Counted from the first letter of the stretch, positions 1-9,012 are shown. The stretch: DNA of 64,000 nt from an uncultured Acidobacteriia bacterium (GCA_903907865.1 CAIVPR010000044.1:186001-250000); one strand, 5' to 3'. Translations and numbers: made by a program. Notes: generated by a model not told the origin, from the sequence alone.

Positions 1-1
1 C

Positions 2-1330
2 GCCCGTCGGCTGATCTTGAAAGTCCGCGAATCCCGAGCCGCAAAAACCGGCACGACTGTCTCAACGGGCGATCCGGTCGCACCCGACGGCAAGCGTCGC
101 GCATACATTCTGGACTCCCTGAGAAATCCGGCGGAAGTGCATCTCCTGCGCCACGTCTACCAGGACGCCTTCGTATTGATTGGCGTTGTATGCGAGGAGA
201 GTAAACGCCTGTCCCGGCTCCAACAGGGGAAATACCAAGACGATGGCAGGAAGCCCATCGAGGCTTTCATGTTGCGTGACGCCGAGGCAAAGGAAAAATA
301 TGGCCAACAGGTGGCGGACACCTTCCACCTCTCCGATTTCTTCGTTGACAACACCATAGATCGGTACGTGGATCCGGATAAGAAAGTCGGCAACCCGGAT
401 TGGGACACAAACGACAGGCTGAGCCGACTCGTCAGCATTCTCACACATTCCGAAATCGTCCGGCCCGAAATGGCCGAGATTGCCATGCACCATGCCCGTG
501 GCGCGATGATGCAGAGCGCATGCCTTTCCCGGCAGGTCGGGGCGGCTTTGGTCGATCAGTCTGGCAATGTCGTGGCAACAGGCACCAACGAGGTTCCCAA
601 GGCTGGTGGAGGAGTTTACGGAGAGTTGCGCCCGGACGCGCCAACCTCGTCCTCCCGCCGCAGCCAGGCGACCCCGGGCCAATTTACACCGGCTCAATTT
701 ACAATGCTGCCCGCCGCCGATGACCGATGTGCCTACCGGGCGGACAAGTATTGCAGCAACACAAGGGAACAGAACGACATCATTCTCAAGCTAATCGAAG
801 AAGTGCCCGAGCTCAATTCCGCTTCCCCGGAGAGGAAGGAGCAACTCCGGCTCTCATTGCGCAAAACCAAAATAGGTTCCCTGCTTGAGTTCAGCCGAGC
901 CGTCCACGCTGAGATGGACGCGCTTTTCTCGGCTGCCAGACAAGGCATTTCCCCTGTCGGCACCCGCCTCTACGTGACCACCTATCCGTGCCACTACTGC
1001 GCCCGGCACTTGGTTGCATCCGGAGTGGACGAAGTTCAATTCATCGAGCCCTACCCCAAAAGTCTGGCCATCGAACTGCACAGCGACGCAATCCAGACCA
1101 CCGCAAAGGACTGGCTACCTCCCAGCCAGGGCGGAACCAAAGTTCTGTTCCGTCCATTTTCCGGCGTCGCACCTCGGCTCTTCAACCGTGCGTTCCTGAA
1201 GGACAGACCACTCAAGGACAAGAACACTGGAGTCCTCAAGATCGATGCCCCGGACTGGGGTGCACCATGGCATCTTCGCAAGGAAAGCTACGTAACTTTG
1301 GAAGCCCTTCTGGAGAAGGACCTGCGATGA
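2..1330 (+). CDS. avcD-like: Anti-phage dCTP deaminase, AvcD-like (5' truncated by window edge)
   Basis: The reading frame is open to base 2, so the start lies outside the window; the TTG at 17 is only the first possible internal start. Numbered from there, a zinc-dependent deaminase core is visible: HAE at about 297-299 and PCHYC at about 324-328, giving the His/Glu/Cys/Cys set. The N-terminal part (AYILDSLRNPAEVHLLR, then FVLIGVVCEE) resembles the end of the P-loop kinase-like domain that precedes the deaminase in AvcD-type proteins; the Walker A loop itself would be upstream of the window. Known family members deaminate dCTP/dCMP during phage infection and starve the phage of dCTP. A Ser/Thr/Gln-rich stretch (about 205-228) looks like an insertion in the deaminase domain. 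The stop overlaps the next start (ATGA), so the two are likely co-translated. The family call is good; activity is inferred. Confidence 0.85.
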   Translation, partial: ARRLILKVRESRAAKTGTTVSTGDPVAPDGKRRAYILDSLRNPAEVHLLRHVYQDAFVLIGVVCEESKRLSRLQQGKYQDDGRKPIEAFMLRDAEAKEKYGQQVADTFHLSDFFVDNTIDRYVDPDKKVGNPDWDTNDRLSRLVSILTHSEIVRPEMAEIAMHHARGAMMQSACLSRQVGAALVDQSGNVVATGTNEVPKAGGGVYGELRPDAPTSSSRRSQATPGQFTPAQFTMLPAADDRCAYRADKYCSNTREQNDIILKLIEEVPELNSASPERKEQLRLSLRKTKIGSLLEFSRAVHAEMDALFSAARQGISPVGTRLYVTTYPCHYCARHLVASGVDEVQFIEPYPKSLAIELHSDAIQTTAKDWLPPSQGGTKVLFRPFSGVAPRLFNRAFLKDRPLKDKNTGVLKIDAPDWGAPWHLRKESYVTLEALLEKDLR

Positions 1331-1884
1331 CACTCGAAGAACGCAAAGCCACTTTCCAGCTAATCAAGAAACCGCGCCCGGCGCTCCCGTTTGAAGACCG
1401 TTCCTTCGACACGCCCAGCCAGGCGACGCTCTTTCCCATGCAGGAACCCGACCTGCTCATCTTCCTCTACTTTCCATTTGTGACAGCGGAGGAGTTTACC
1501 CGGACCCTCGAACTTGCCCGCCCCGCCGCAGTCCTCGAGTTGCGCCGCTCCCCGCGCTTCGACTTCGGCCACCTCAACCGCCAGCAAGTGTTTCGCATCT
1601 TCGACGCGATCCATTCCACCTACTACGACCTGGGCCCCATGGAATCCTCCAGTGACCGGTATGCTTCCGATCCTGTCCAACTGGTCGGTGCCTTCCTGCG
1701 GTCTGCCAGCGCTCCCCCAAAAGGCCCCGTCTTGATTCTGCTGAACCAAAAAGGCCTCGAAATCGACGATTCCATCCCTGCCGACATCACGGGCTTGTTC
1801 GCCACAGCGTCCAACCACCCATGGAGGACGTACACGGTGGTGGATTCCCGGACACGGGAGGCTATAGCTGTTTCCTCCGCCTAG
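1327..1884 (+). CDS. Unrecognised 185-residue partner of the dCTP deaminase
   Basis: The start ATG at 1327 overlaps the deaminase TGA as ATGA, a strong sign of translational coupling and the reason for choosing this start. The product is soluble, with no signal peptide or membrane segment. Visible features are a hydrophobic strand LLIFLYFPF near residue 43, then a stretch with LELRRSPRFDFG and YYDLG, and a second hydrophobic strand GPVLILLNQKGLEIDD in the C-terminal third. The arginine-rich LxLRRSPRF plus a later YxDLG loosely recalls DUF488-type Rossmann-like proteins, but this is weak. I do not recognise the family. Its position suggests a regulator, antitoxin or second effector of the deaminase. 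Confidence 0.8.
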   Translation: MTLEERKATFQLIKKPRPALPFEDRSFDTPSQATLFPMQEPDLLIFLYFPFVTAEEFTRTLELARPAAVLELRRSPRFDFGHLNRQQVFRIFDAIHSTYYDLGPMESSSDRYASDPVQLVGAFLRSASAPPKGPVLILLNQKGLEIDDSIPADITGLFATASNHPWRTYTVVDSRTREAIAVSSA

Positions 1885-1965
1885 ACAAATCTTCGCAGCT
1901 TGCGCCGAATCGTGGCGCATGCAATCTTGCGTGCCGCGTTGACAATCCTGTCGACGCCTGTTCTT

Positions 1966-2002
1966 CCCTGTCGCTACGGCTCCCCTGTCGCTACGGCTCC
2001 CC
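1966..2002. repeat. 17-bp tandem repeat between convergent genes
   Basis: Two perfect copies of the 17-mer ccctgtcgctacggctc, followed by the first bases of a third, lie in the 167-bp gap between the deaminase partner and brxL, which converge here. There is no clear hairpin with a T-run. No gene is seen in this gap. Confidence 0.75.
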
Positions 2003-2051
2003 TAGCGCGCCAAGCTGCCAACCCACCGCCTCCGATGTAGGCCAGCGTCCC

Positions 2052-4106
2052 CTATTCCACCAAAGCCTTGAACACGGCATCCGCCGCATCCTTGTAAAAC
2101 TCAATGCTGATCTGCGTCCACAAATCATCCGGCAGATCATTCAACTGCCGTCGTGCCGTCACCGGCATCAGCAACGTCTGCGCCTGCTTGTCGATCGCCA
2201 ATTCCGCAATCTGTACCGCATTCGGAATCATGTCGATTGACCCGCCCAGGTTCAGCGCCCCTACAATGATCGTCCCGCCCTTGGTGTTCTTTCCCAGCAG
2301 CGACCCGCACAACGCCACCAGCGCCGCCAACCCCAGCCCCGTCCCCGACCGGTCCGCGTCAACCGCCCGCATCTGCACCGAGAACTCGTGTTCCCGCGGG
2401 TCCCGGTCTCCTACCAGTTCCTTCGCCCTGGTGTACAAATTCTGCTCGCCCACCCGCACGCTTTCCTTCAATGCCGGTGGTGCCGGCTGGTTTAGAATTT
2501 TTACTCCCGATCCCGGCCCCGACGTCACCTCCAGCCTGTACAGTCCCACCCCCGTCTCCATCGAACCTGTTCCCACCGCCCATACCTGCCCCGGCGGCAG
2601 CGGGTCGGTTTCAATCGCCTCATCGCTGTGCAATTCCGGGGTCGACACAAACTGTTCCACGCCCTCCGCTCCCATCGTGTAGCTGAAATGCGTGTTCCGA
2701 AACTCGCTCTTGAACACCCGCTTCTGCTGCTCTTTGACCCGCCTCCGGCTTTCCAGCGCGATCCGCACCATCCACTCCAGATCCTCGTCCGGCACGCCCG
2801 CGTCCGTTGACGGAAACAGTAGCTTCGTCAAGCCGCTCACGGTCTTGTTGACGGCTTCAATATCCCGACCGCTTAGCGCCCCCCCCAGATACACCCGACC
2901 CTGCAGCACATTCACACGGCTCCCGGCCCGCAGCTTGTTCCAGCACTCGCTCAGGAAATCGCTCACCAGTCCGAAATGGTTCGTCAGATGCTCCGACTGC
3001 TTCAACTTTGGAAAATCCCACCCCGGCACAAATGCATGGATCCGGTCCATGAACGCTGTATCGTTCCGCATCTCCGGCGGCAACGGGCTCAACAGATGGC
3101 CGATCCTCTGCTGCTGATCCACATCCACGTCGAAATTCCCCACCATCACGATGCTCCCGTCCGCCCGGATATTCTCCTTCCCCCGGCTGAACTGGCCCGA
3201 CGCCATATACCCCTTCATGATGTTCACGCCGTCCTTCTGGTCGAACGAGATCCCCGAGACCTCGTCGAAACACACCACGTCGTACTGGCAGACCAACCCG
3301 CGCTGGCCGCTCGCATTGTTGACGAACATCTTCGCCACCGTCGCCTTGCCCCCCGAAATCAAATGGGAGTACGGCGAGATCTGCTGGAATAAGTGGCTCT
3401 TGCCCGTTCCCCTCGGCCCCAGCTCCACCATGTTGTAGTTCCGCTCCACAAAAGGCACCATCCGCAGCAGGGTGACCTTTTTCGCGCGGTCGTCCAGACT
3501 CCCGGCCTCGATCCCGATCGACCGCAACAGCAGGTCAATCCATTCCGACGTCGAAAATTTGGACCGGCCCCGCGCCAGAACCTCCAGAGCGTCCGATTTC
3601 GACATCTGGATCGGCCGCAACGCTTCCACCGCGAACGGGCGGCCCCCGTTCTCCTGGGCCACCACACCGTCGTATGACAGCGTCACTTCCGCATAGAATC
3701 CGTCCGTGAGCATCCGCTCATGCTCTTTCACCAGCTCACCCGGAATCCGCACATCCCGCAGCGTTAGGCTCGGCAACTCGGCCACGTAGCAGTCGTTCCG
3801 CGTATCCAGCCTTGCCTTTACAAGGTCGATCAACTTCACCGACCCCTGCTCCTTCGCCCTGGCCTTGAACAGTTCCTCTTCCCCCGTCCGGACCGCGCGT
3901 TCCCTCAGTTGCTTCTCAACGATCCGCAACCCTTCCTGGATTTCCTCTTCATCCACGCTTGCGCAATACCGGCCCAAAAGGAACTCCACCACGTACGTCG
4001 GCACCGGATATTGGCGCGAGTACTTCTGGACCAAATCCTTCCTCACCAAGTACCCGTCAAACGCCGCCGCCGCCAAGCGGTCCAAGAGATCCATCTCCAT
4101 GCTCAT
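2052..4106 (-). CDS. brxL: BrxL, BREX type 1 AAA+ / Lon-like protein
   Basis: This is the last gene of the BREX operon. The start at 4106 is chosen because its ATG overlaps the pglZ stop (ATGA), giving 684 residues, about the normal BrxL length; longer reading upstream lies antisense-like within pglZ. A Walker A loop GPRGTGKSH is at about 230-238, with Walker B-like VVCFDEVSG about 50 residues later. The C-terminal 150 residues resemble the S16 Lon-type protease fold, with SGTGLGLAALVAL in place of the Lon serine region and a following GGTIIVGALNLGGSI strand pair. Known BrxL proteins form DNA-binding AAA+ rings needed for phage exclusion in type 1 BREX. Whether the Lon-like part is proteolytic cannot be told from sequence. 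Confidence 0.93.
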   Translation of the reverse strand: MSMEMDLLDRLAAAAFDGYLVRKDLVQKYSRQYPVPTYVVEFLLGRYCASVDEEEIQEGLRIVEKQLRERAVRTGEEELFKARAKEQGSVKLIDLVKARLDTRNDCYVAELPSLTLRDVRIPGELVKEHERMLTDGFYAEVTLSYDGVVAQENGGRPFAVEALRPIQMSKSDALEVLARGRSKFSTSEWIDLLLRSIGIEAGSLDDRAKKVTLLRMVPFVERNYNMVELGPRGTGKSHLFQQISPYSHLISGGKATVAKMFVNNASGQRGLVCQYDVVCFDEVSGISFDQKDGVNIMKGYMASGQFSRGKENIRADGSIVMVGNFDVDVDQQQRIGHLLSPLPPEMRNDTAFMDRIHAFVPGWDFPKLKQSEHLTNHFGLVSDFLSECWNKLRAGSRVNVLQGRVYLGGALSGRDIEAVNKTVSGLTKLLFPSTDAGVPDEDLEWMVRIALESRRRVKEQQKRVFKSEFRNTHFSYTMGAEGVEQFVSTPELHSDEAIETDPLPPGQVWAVGTGSMETGVGLYRLEVTSGPGSGVKILNQPAPPALKESVRVGEQNLYTRAKELVGDRDPREHEFSVQMRAVDADRSGTGLGLAALVALCGSLLGKNTKGGTIIVGALNLGGSIDMIPNAVQIAELAIDKQAQTLLMPVTARRQLNDLPDDLWTQISIEFYKDAADAVFKALVE

Positions 4107-6481
4107 GCCCTCTCCCCCACGCACGTGGTTTGTACCGCCAACACGTTTCCGTCCGCGTCCGAAATCACCACGCTCGCGGCCACGCCCTCGTTCGAGTCGT
4201 CGCCGACCACAAGGCTCACCTCCCCGGAAGAACCTGCCTCTTTCTCGGCCACAATGCTCGTCCCAGCCTGCTTCCAATGCTTCCGGACGTCCACTTTGAC
4301 CCGCGGGTCGTTGGTCTCCACGCGCACCCGGCACCGCATTCCCCGCCACTCCACAGACTGAATCACAGCCCGCGCGCCAACCGTCCCCCGCTCCACCACC
4401 AACTCCGGCACCACGCACTCCTGCGGACTCAGTCCACCATGCGCATAAGTGGCTCCCGTACGGAAGCACGCGATCCCCGGTGGTGAGGCAATCTTCACCT
4501 CCGGCCCCCAATGCCACTCCGACACCGGAACATCCAATTGCGGGTCGCCCTTCACCAGCGCGCACCGAGCCCACTTTGTCTCCGTCAGGTAGGCCGGAAG
4601 GTCCACCTTCGGCAACCCCCCGGGCAGCAGCAGCCAGCCGTGGTCCGTCACCACCCGCACCCGCTGCCACCCCGCATCCAGCAGCGCCCCAACCCGTTCC
4701 GCCACACGGTTCACCTCGCCCTGAAGTTGGCCCGCCAGTCGGCCCTCCAGCGCGTGGCCCAAACTGTCTATACTCCCGCTCTCCGTCCAGCCCCCGCCTT
4801 CCGTTCCTGCCGGTACCCGGATTTCATCCCGATCCCAAACCTCCACCCCGGCGCTTTCCAGTGCCTCCCTCAGCAGCGGGGCCGTCAACGGTTTCCAGCC
4901 CGACTTCCCCTCGATCAGCGGCGTGAAATCGACGCCACTTCCCGCCTTGATCCCGGCCACCGTCTCTGCCGACAGGGGCGCGGCCGCCGGTTTCGCCGTT
5001 GCCGTCACCGTCGGCAGCGCCGACATTCTGTGCCGCACCGCCACCCGCAGCGACCTCGCTTCCAGCTTTGCCGCCAGCCCGGCTGCCACGTCAAACCGCA
5101 ACCCGTCCACAAACACCATGCACGTGTCCCGTTCTCCCCCAGCCTGTCCCACAGCCTTCCGCGCTTGGGGACCCTCACGAGTCACCACCTCCTGGAAATG
5201 CCGCGCACTTGCCGCCAGCCACGGCTCGTACATCGTTCGAACAATCCGCCCCAGAATCTCCACCTCCACCGCTTTCCGCCCACAAGCCAACCCCTCCATC
5301 GCTGCGGCGTCCGCCTCCCATCCCCGCGTGGCATACGCTTCCGCCACCGATTGCAACGTGTTCCCCCCCACCGGCACTTGCGCAGCCCGGGCCAACCGTG
5401 CCAACGGATGCAACGCCTGCGCCCAAACACTTCGGTCCATGTGCGCCCAGACCCACTTCCGGCGCGGACCGTGTTTCGCCTCTAGAGCCAATACCCTCTC
5501 GCAGGCCAACCCCTGCGGCAACAGCGCCGCAGCCTCCAGTTCACCCCTCAGTTCCGTCTCCAGCCTCTCGTTCACCAGCGGGTCCCGTTCTTCCTCAAAT
5601 TCCCGGTCCGCCCCGCCGCGCCCCGCAACCGGTTCCGACATCAACCGTGCCACGCCCTCATAGACCTGCGGTGCCTCCAAAAACCTTACCCACACCCGTT
5701 CCAGTGCCGCGTCCCCTGCCATCAGTCGTCCCGCAACCTCCGCGGCGGGGTGATTCTCAGGACTAAAACCAAACTCTGACTGGCACAGCCCGGCAAACGA
5801 CTCCCACCTGCCTCCCGCCCCCCGCGCCCCAGCCCCCCGCGCCAACGCGTCGAACCCCCTCGGGTCATTCAGCCACAGCAGCAAATCCCGCACCGGATCC
5901 GGCACCGTCAGCTTGTTGAAATCGTCCGAGTCCAACCGCCGACCCCGCAGTGTCCGCGCATCCGTTTCTCCCAGCACCGGCAGCGCCCGCAGAAAGGCCT
6001 CCCCGGTCCGCCGATCCTCCGCCACATCCAGCCCCAGCCCGGACTCCGAACACAGCATCGCCCGCACAGTCCAATCATGTCCGTTCGCCTGGTGCCATAC
6101 CCGCCCCCGGTATTGCAGTTCCACCAGAGGCTTCAGCAACTCCGGACACTCCCCCGGTGCCCGCAGTTCCTGCCGGTTCACTCTGGGCAGATACAGCACA
6201 GGCACCGAATCCTCCGGCCCCGCTTCCGGTAATACCCGGTCCACAATGCACTTCAACCAGATGCTGGGCCCGGTACGCTCCGCTGGATTGTACCGGCCCA
6301 GCGTGAACAGGTTGGGCATGGCCGAACGCAGCGCGGGCAGCAACGGCAGCCACTGCCCGTCGGCGTCCGTCCACACCACGGCCACGGGCGGGGCCGAGTC
6401 CTTCGAGCCCTTGGCGGCCTCCGCGAACGATGCGACCACTGCCTCGACCAGAGTCCCGCCCGTCTTTACCCCTTCAATCAT
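4103..6481 (-). CDS. pglZ: PglZ, BREX alkaline phosphatase-superfamily protein
   Basis: The product is 792 residues. The N-terminal region has the PglZ-type WTDADGQW motif (about 37-44) and the pattern VLYLPRVNRQELR. The phosphatase-like domain begins near residue 454 with VFVDGLRFD, where the Asp is the expected metal ligand, and continues to VVTDHGWLLLPGG, a second metal-binding segment. PglZ is one of the two genes found in all BREX types and is needed for BREX methylation and exclusion. Both ends overlap neighbours by ATGA: the upstream AlbA_2 gene and downstream brxL. This indicates a tightly coupled unit. The protein is rich in Ala, Gly and Arg, like the rest of the operon. Confidence 0.95.
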   Translation of the reverse strand: MIEGVKTGGTLVEAVVASFAEAAKGSKDSAPPVAVVWTDADGQWLPLLPALRSAMPNLFTLGRYNPAERTGPSIWLKCIVDRVLPEAGPEDSVPVLYLPRVNRQELRAPGECPELLKPLVELQYRGRVWHQANGHDWTVRAMLCSESGLGLDVAEDRRTGEAFLRALPVLGETDARTLRGRRLDSDDFNKLTVPDPVRDLLLWLNDPRGFDALARGAGARGAGGRWESFAGLCQSEFGFSPENHPAAEVAGRLMAGDAALERVWVRFLEAPQVYEGVARLMSEPVAGRGGADREFEEERDPLVNERLETELRGELEAAALLPQGLACERVLALEAKHGPRRKWVWAHMDRSVWAQALHPLARLARAAQVPVGGNTLQSVAEAYATRGWEADAAAMEGLACGRKAVEVEILGRIVRTMYEPWLAASARHFQEVVTREGPQARKAVGQAGGERDTCMVFVDGLRFDVAAGLAAKLEARSLRVAVRHRMSALPTVTATAKPAAAPLSAETVAGIKAGSGVDFTPLIEGKSGWKPLTAPLLREALESAGVEVWDRDEIRVPAGTEGGGWTESGSIDSLGHALEGRLAGQLQGEVNRVAERVGALLDAGWQRVRVVTDHGWLLLPGGLPKVDLPAYLTETKWARCALVKGDPQLDVPVSEWHWGPEVKIASPPGIACFRTGATYAHGGLSPQECVVPELVVERGTVGARAVIQSVEWRGMRCRVRVETNDPRVKVDVRKHWKQAGTSIVAEKEAGSSGEVSLVVGDDSNEGVAASVVISDADGNVLAVQTTCVGERA

Positions 6482-7764
6482 TTCCCGCGCTCCGGTGCCG
6501 TCATAGCCGACGCCGCAGGAATCACTAGCAGCAGTTCCTCGCCGTCAATCATCCGGTACTCGGCCGGTTTGCCCGCCAGCGCCTCCGTCCGGTCCAGCAC
6601 AATCCGCACCCCTTCCCCGCGCTTGTCCATCATGGCGCTCCGGTCGGTCTCCAATCCGGCCCGTTCGGAAACCGGACAGCGCGCCAACAAGCTGGTCAGC
6701 ACCTCGTTCCGGGCCGACTGCCGTAGAATCAGGCTCTCCACTGTCATCGTGTTCGCCAACGCCCCCGGCGAATACAGTTCCAGTCGGTCCGAGTACATCC
6801 GAAGGCGGATCTTCGACCCGTATATCGAGTAATCCCGGTGTGCCACCGCATTCACCAGCGCCTCGAAAACCGCTGCCAAGTCGTATTGCGGCACATCCTG
6901 CCGCCCGATGTACTTCCTCGCCTCCACCCGCATGTTCCGCCGCACAAAACGGAGCGCCCCCTCCACCTGTCGGTCGAGCGGCCCCGTAATGTCCTCGGCA
7001 TCCAGCTGATAGGCGGAACCGCCTGGCGAAGGGGTCGACGTTTCGCCCCGGTACGCCACGGCTTGAATGAACGCGTTGGGCAGGAATTGCCGAGGGTCTT
7101 CCGTTGCCAGCAGGACACCGGATACACTCGGTCGCCATGTGCCATCCTCGTCCTTGCACGCCAATCCCAACTTGTGAAGCACCACTTCGGGTGCTTCCAC
7201 CGCAGCTTGCCGCGGCGCAAAACGTTGCCACAAGGCAACACTCAGGTCTCCGAGCACCGCGTTTGGCACGGACTGCTCATCGAATCGCACAATCCTCGCC
7301 TGGCTCCGCTGTTGGAACAACCGGGCAAGGTAGTCCGGCTGCATCAACCGTTTGCTGCTTCCAATCCGCAGGAAATACCCACCCGGACTCAGGTGCACAA
7401 ACAGGCTGCGAGGTACATCCACCTTGAGCACGGGGACCGTTTCTCCGCTAGCCATGGGGAGCTGAAACTTTTCGATGTGCGGCGCGATGGCAGGCCGGAT
7501 CGAATCGTTGCAAACCTCCCGTACCAAGCTTTCCACGGCCTCCAGATGTTCCACCGGAATCCCCACAACTTCGCGCGTCTTGTCATCGACGCCCAGCACG
7601 CAAAGGCCACCCCTGGAGTTTGCCAGCGCGGCCAGTTCGTCCGCCAAATCATTCCGCGACGGTGCTGCCACGCGCCCCCCCGCAAACCGGACTTCCTTCA
7701 ACTCCAGCGACGAATCCTCGCCCAACCGGATCTTCGCCAAAAGCTCCTGCGCCGAATCAAACAT
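6478..7764 (-). CDS. AlbA_2 / RecG-like ATP-binding protein embedded in BREX operon
   Basis: The start at 7764 is preferred over an in-frame ATG at 7800. A strong ribosome site (gaaaggggaag) lies just upstream of 7764, and the extra 12 codons would fall inside a dispersed hairpin repeat. The 428-residue product has an N-terminal AlbA_2 (Schlafen-like) domain: the LELKEVRF strand, ALANSRGGLCVLGVDD, and the following GIPVEHLEA. A central HATPase_c_4-like region contains EALVNAVAHRDYS and DRLELYSPGAL, typical of the RecG-like ATP-binding transcriptional regulator group. Genes of this kind recur as non-core members of BREX islands, but the role is unknown. It is translationally coupled to pglZ (ATGA). 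Confidence 0.85.
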   Translation of the reverse strand: MFDSAQELLAKIRLGEDSSLELKEVRFAGGRVAAPSRNDLADELAALANSRGGLCVLGVDDKTREVVGIPVEHLEAVESLVREVCNDSIRPAIAPHIEKFQLPMASGETVPVLKVDVPRSLFVHLSPGGYFLRIGSSKRLMQPDYLARLFQQRSQARIVRFDEQSVPNAVLGDLSVALWQRFAPRQAAVEAPEVVLHKLGLACKDEDGTWRPSVSGVLLATEDPRQFLPNAFIQAVAYRGETSTPSPGGSAYQLDAEDITGPLDRQVEGALRFVRRNMRVEARKYIGRQDVPQYDLAAVFEALVNAVAHRDYSIYGSKIRLRMYSDRLELYSPGALANTMTVESLILRQSARNEVLTSLLARCPVSERAGLETDRSAMMDKRGEGVRIVLDRTEALAGKPAEYRMIDGEELLLVIPAASAMTAPERGK

Positions 7765-7781
7765 CCACTTCCCCTTTCTCA

Positions 7782-7840
7782 CCCGTTGTGGGGCAGCCAT
7801 TCTTGGCTGCAGCCGCCTTTCCAGGCGGCTATGACCGGAC
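7782..7840 (+). repeat. REP-like double-hairpin repeat, copy 1
   Basis: The element begins cccgttgtggggcag and contains two adjacent hairpins. The first is CAGCCA/TGGCTG with a ttct loop (7794-7809). The second is AGCCGCC/GGCGGCT with a six-base loop (7811-7830). A close copy lies at 23647-23700 and a related leader at 16467-16482. It sits in the 144-bp gap inside the BREX operon, between the metallopeptidase and the AlbA_2 gene. Confidence 0.75.
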
Positions 7841-7908
7841 TGCTCGCAGCATGTTCTATGCCCCTGTAGCTTCCAGGCCCCTGTAGCTGGCTGGAAGCCA
7901 TACCGACT

Positions 7909-9012
7909 TCATAGCAACTTCATTTGGACCGAGTCCGCCGCCCGCGAAGGTCGGGGCTCCAGCTTGTGCTTCGCCATGTCTTCAATCCGACCGGCAACCT
8001 TCGCAATCAGGTCCAGTGACACCTTCGGTGGTATCCCCGCTTCTCCAACATAGTGGGACACGTAGGCCGCACTGGCCCCACTCAAGCCCAACCGTGTTGT
8101 CACCAAGTAGGCAACAGACTCCGCTTCCACCTCCACCGTCGTATGGTCTAGATTCCTCCGGCTCGGCCACCAGTAGTCCCCATCCGTTCCTAGATGGCCT
8201 AGGTAGATGTGCGCCAACTCATGGCATAAGACGCCAAATTGGCTAGGCGGGTCCAACTGCGAGTGGACCACAATCCTCATTTTGAACTCGCTGTCGCCCT
8301 CGATCCTCGCCGCAAATCCCGAATTGGTCGCTGACAAACTCTTAAGGTCCACCCGAATCCGATCACGCAATCGGGCACCTGCTACGGCCCGGTCCCACCA
8401 AGCCGGGTCCCAGTCGCCCCGAAACGCGGAGAGCTGCGACAACTGCTCCGGCAGTTCAGGTCCTTCCGTCTGGTCCAAGTCGAAAACCAGCATGACCGGA
8501 TGCATCGGTGCCAGAATCAACATCGGCCTTGCATCCTCCCGCAACCTCCGACCGAAACGGCGTTGCCAATCACTCTCCGTGGCATAAAAACTGCAACTTG
8601 GATTCTGGACCTGCACCAGCATGTTGTTGTACGCCGCGTAGTCTCGGAACCGCCCGATGAAGGTAATCATCTCCTCAAACGCGGTCGAACTCCGATACGC
8701 GGCAGACTGCCGCAACAACGCGTCGATTCCTGTTTGGACCTCTCGGCGCGGTCCTGAAGTCCCCGCCAAAGCGGCCTCCAAGTCACCGCTTTGCACAACC
8801 GAGTCGATGTACTGTCGGATCAGCCTTGTGCAAGAGGCATCGTTGGCGAACTGTAACAGGGCCTTTCGGATCGTCGATCTTGCCCTCCACCCGAGTTCCT
8901 TTTCAACACGCTCTACAAGTTCCCAAGCCGATGGACAGCGCTCAGGGCGCAGCTGGGATCCTATGAAGTCGTATGTCTCCCGCTCAAGATCCTCGTAGCT
9001 TGCAGTGCTCAT
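7909..9012 (-). CDS. ArdC-like / ImmA-IrrE-type zinc metallopeptidase in BREX operon
   Basis: The product is 367 residues. It has a clear zinc-protease site HELAH at about 264-268, followed by VEVEAESVAYLV near 293-304, which supplies the usual third (Glu) ligand of ImmA/IrrE-type gluzincins. Upstream, about residues 105-180, the FRDYAAYNNMLVQVQNP pattern followed by an aromatic-rich strand matches the N-terminal ssDNA-binding part of ArdC-like antirestriction proteins; this assignment is by resemblance only. The start ATG overlaps the pglX stop (ATGA), so it is translated right after the methyltransferase. ImmA/IrrE proteases usually cleave a repressor; ArdC proteins bind ssDNA and block restriction. 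A role in controlling BREX or restraining PglX is therefore an inference. Confidence 0.85.
   Translation of the reverse strand: MSTASYEDLERETYDFIGSQLRPERCPSAWELVERVEKELGWRARSTIRKALLQFANDASCTRLIRQYIDSVVQSGDLEAALAGTSGPRREVQTGIDALLRQSAAYRSSTAFEEMITFIGRFRDYAAYNNMLVQVQNPSCSFYATESDWQRRFGRRLREDARPMLILAPMHPVMLVFDLDQTEGPELPEQLSQLSAFRGDWDPAWWDRAVAGARLRDRIRVDLKSLSATNSGFAARIEGDSEFKMRIVVHSQLDPPSQFGVLCHELAHIYLGHLGTDGDYWWPSRRNLDHTTVEVEAESVAYLVTTRLGLSGASAAYVSHYVGEAGIPPKVSLDLIAKVAGRIEDMAKHKLEPRPSRAADSVQMKLL

Noticed and set aside
4107-4670. N-terminal extension of brxL
   Set aside because: It lies wholly within pglZ in another frame; the ATGA-overlapping start at 4106 gives the normal BrxL length.
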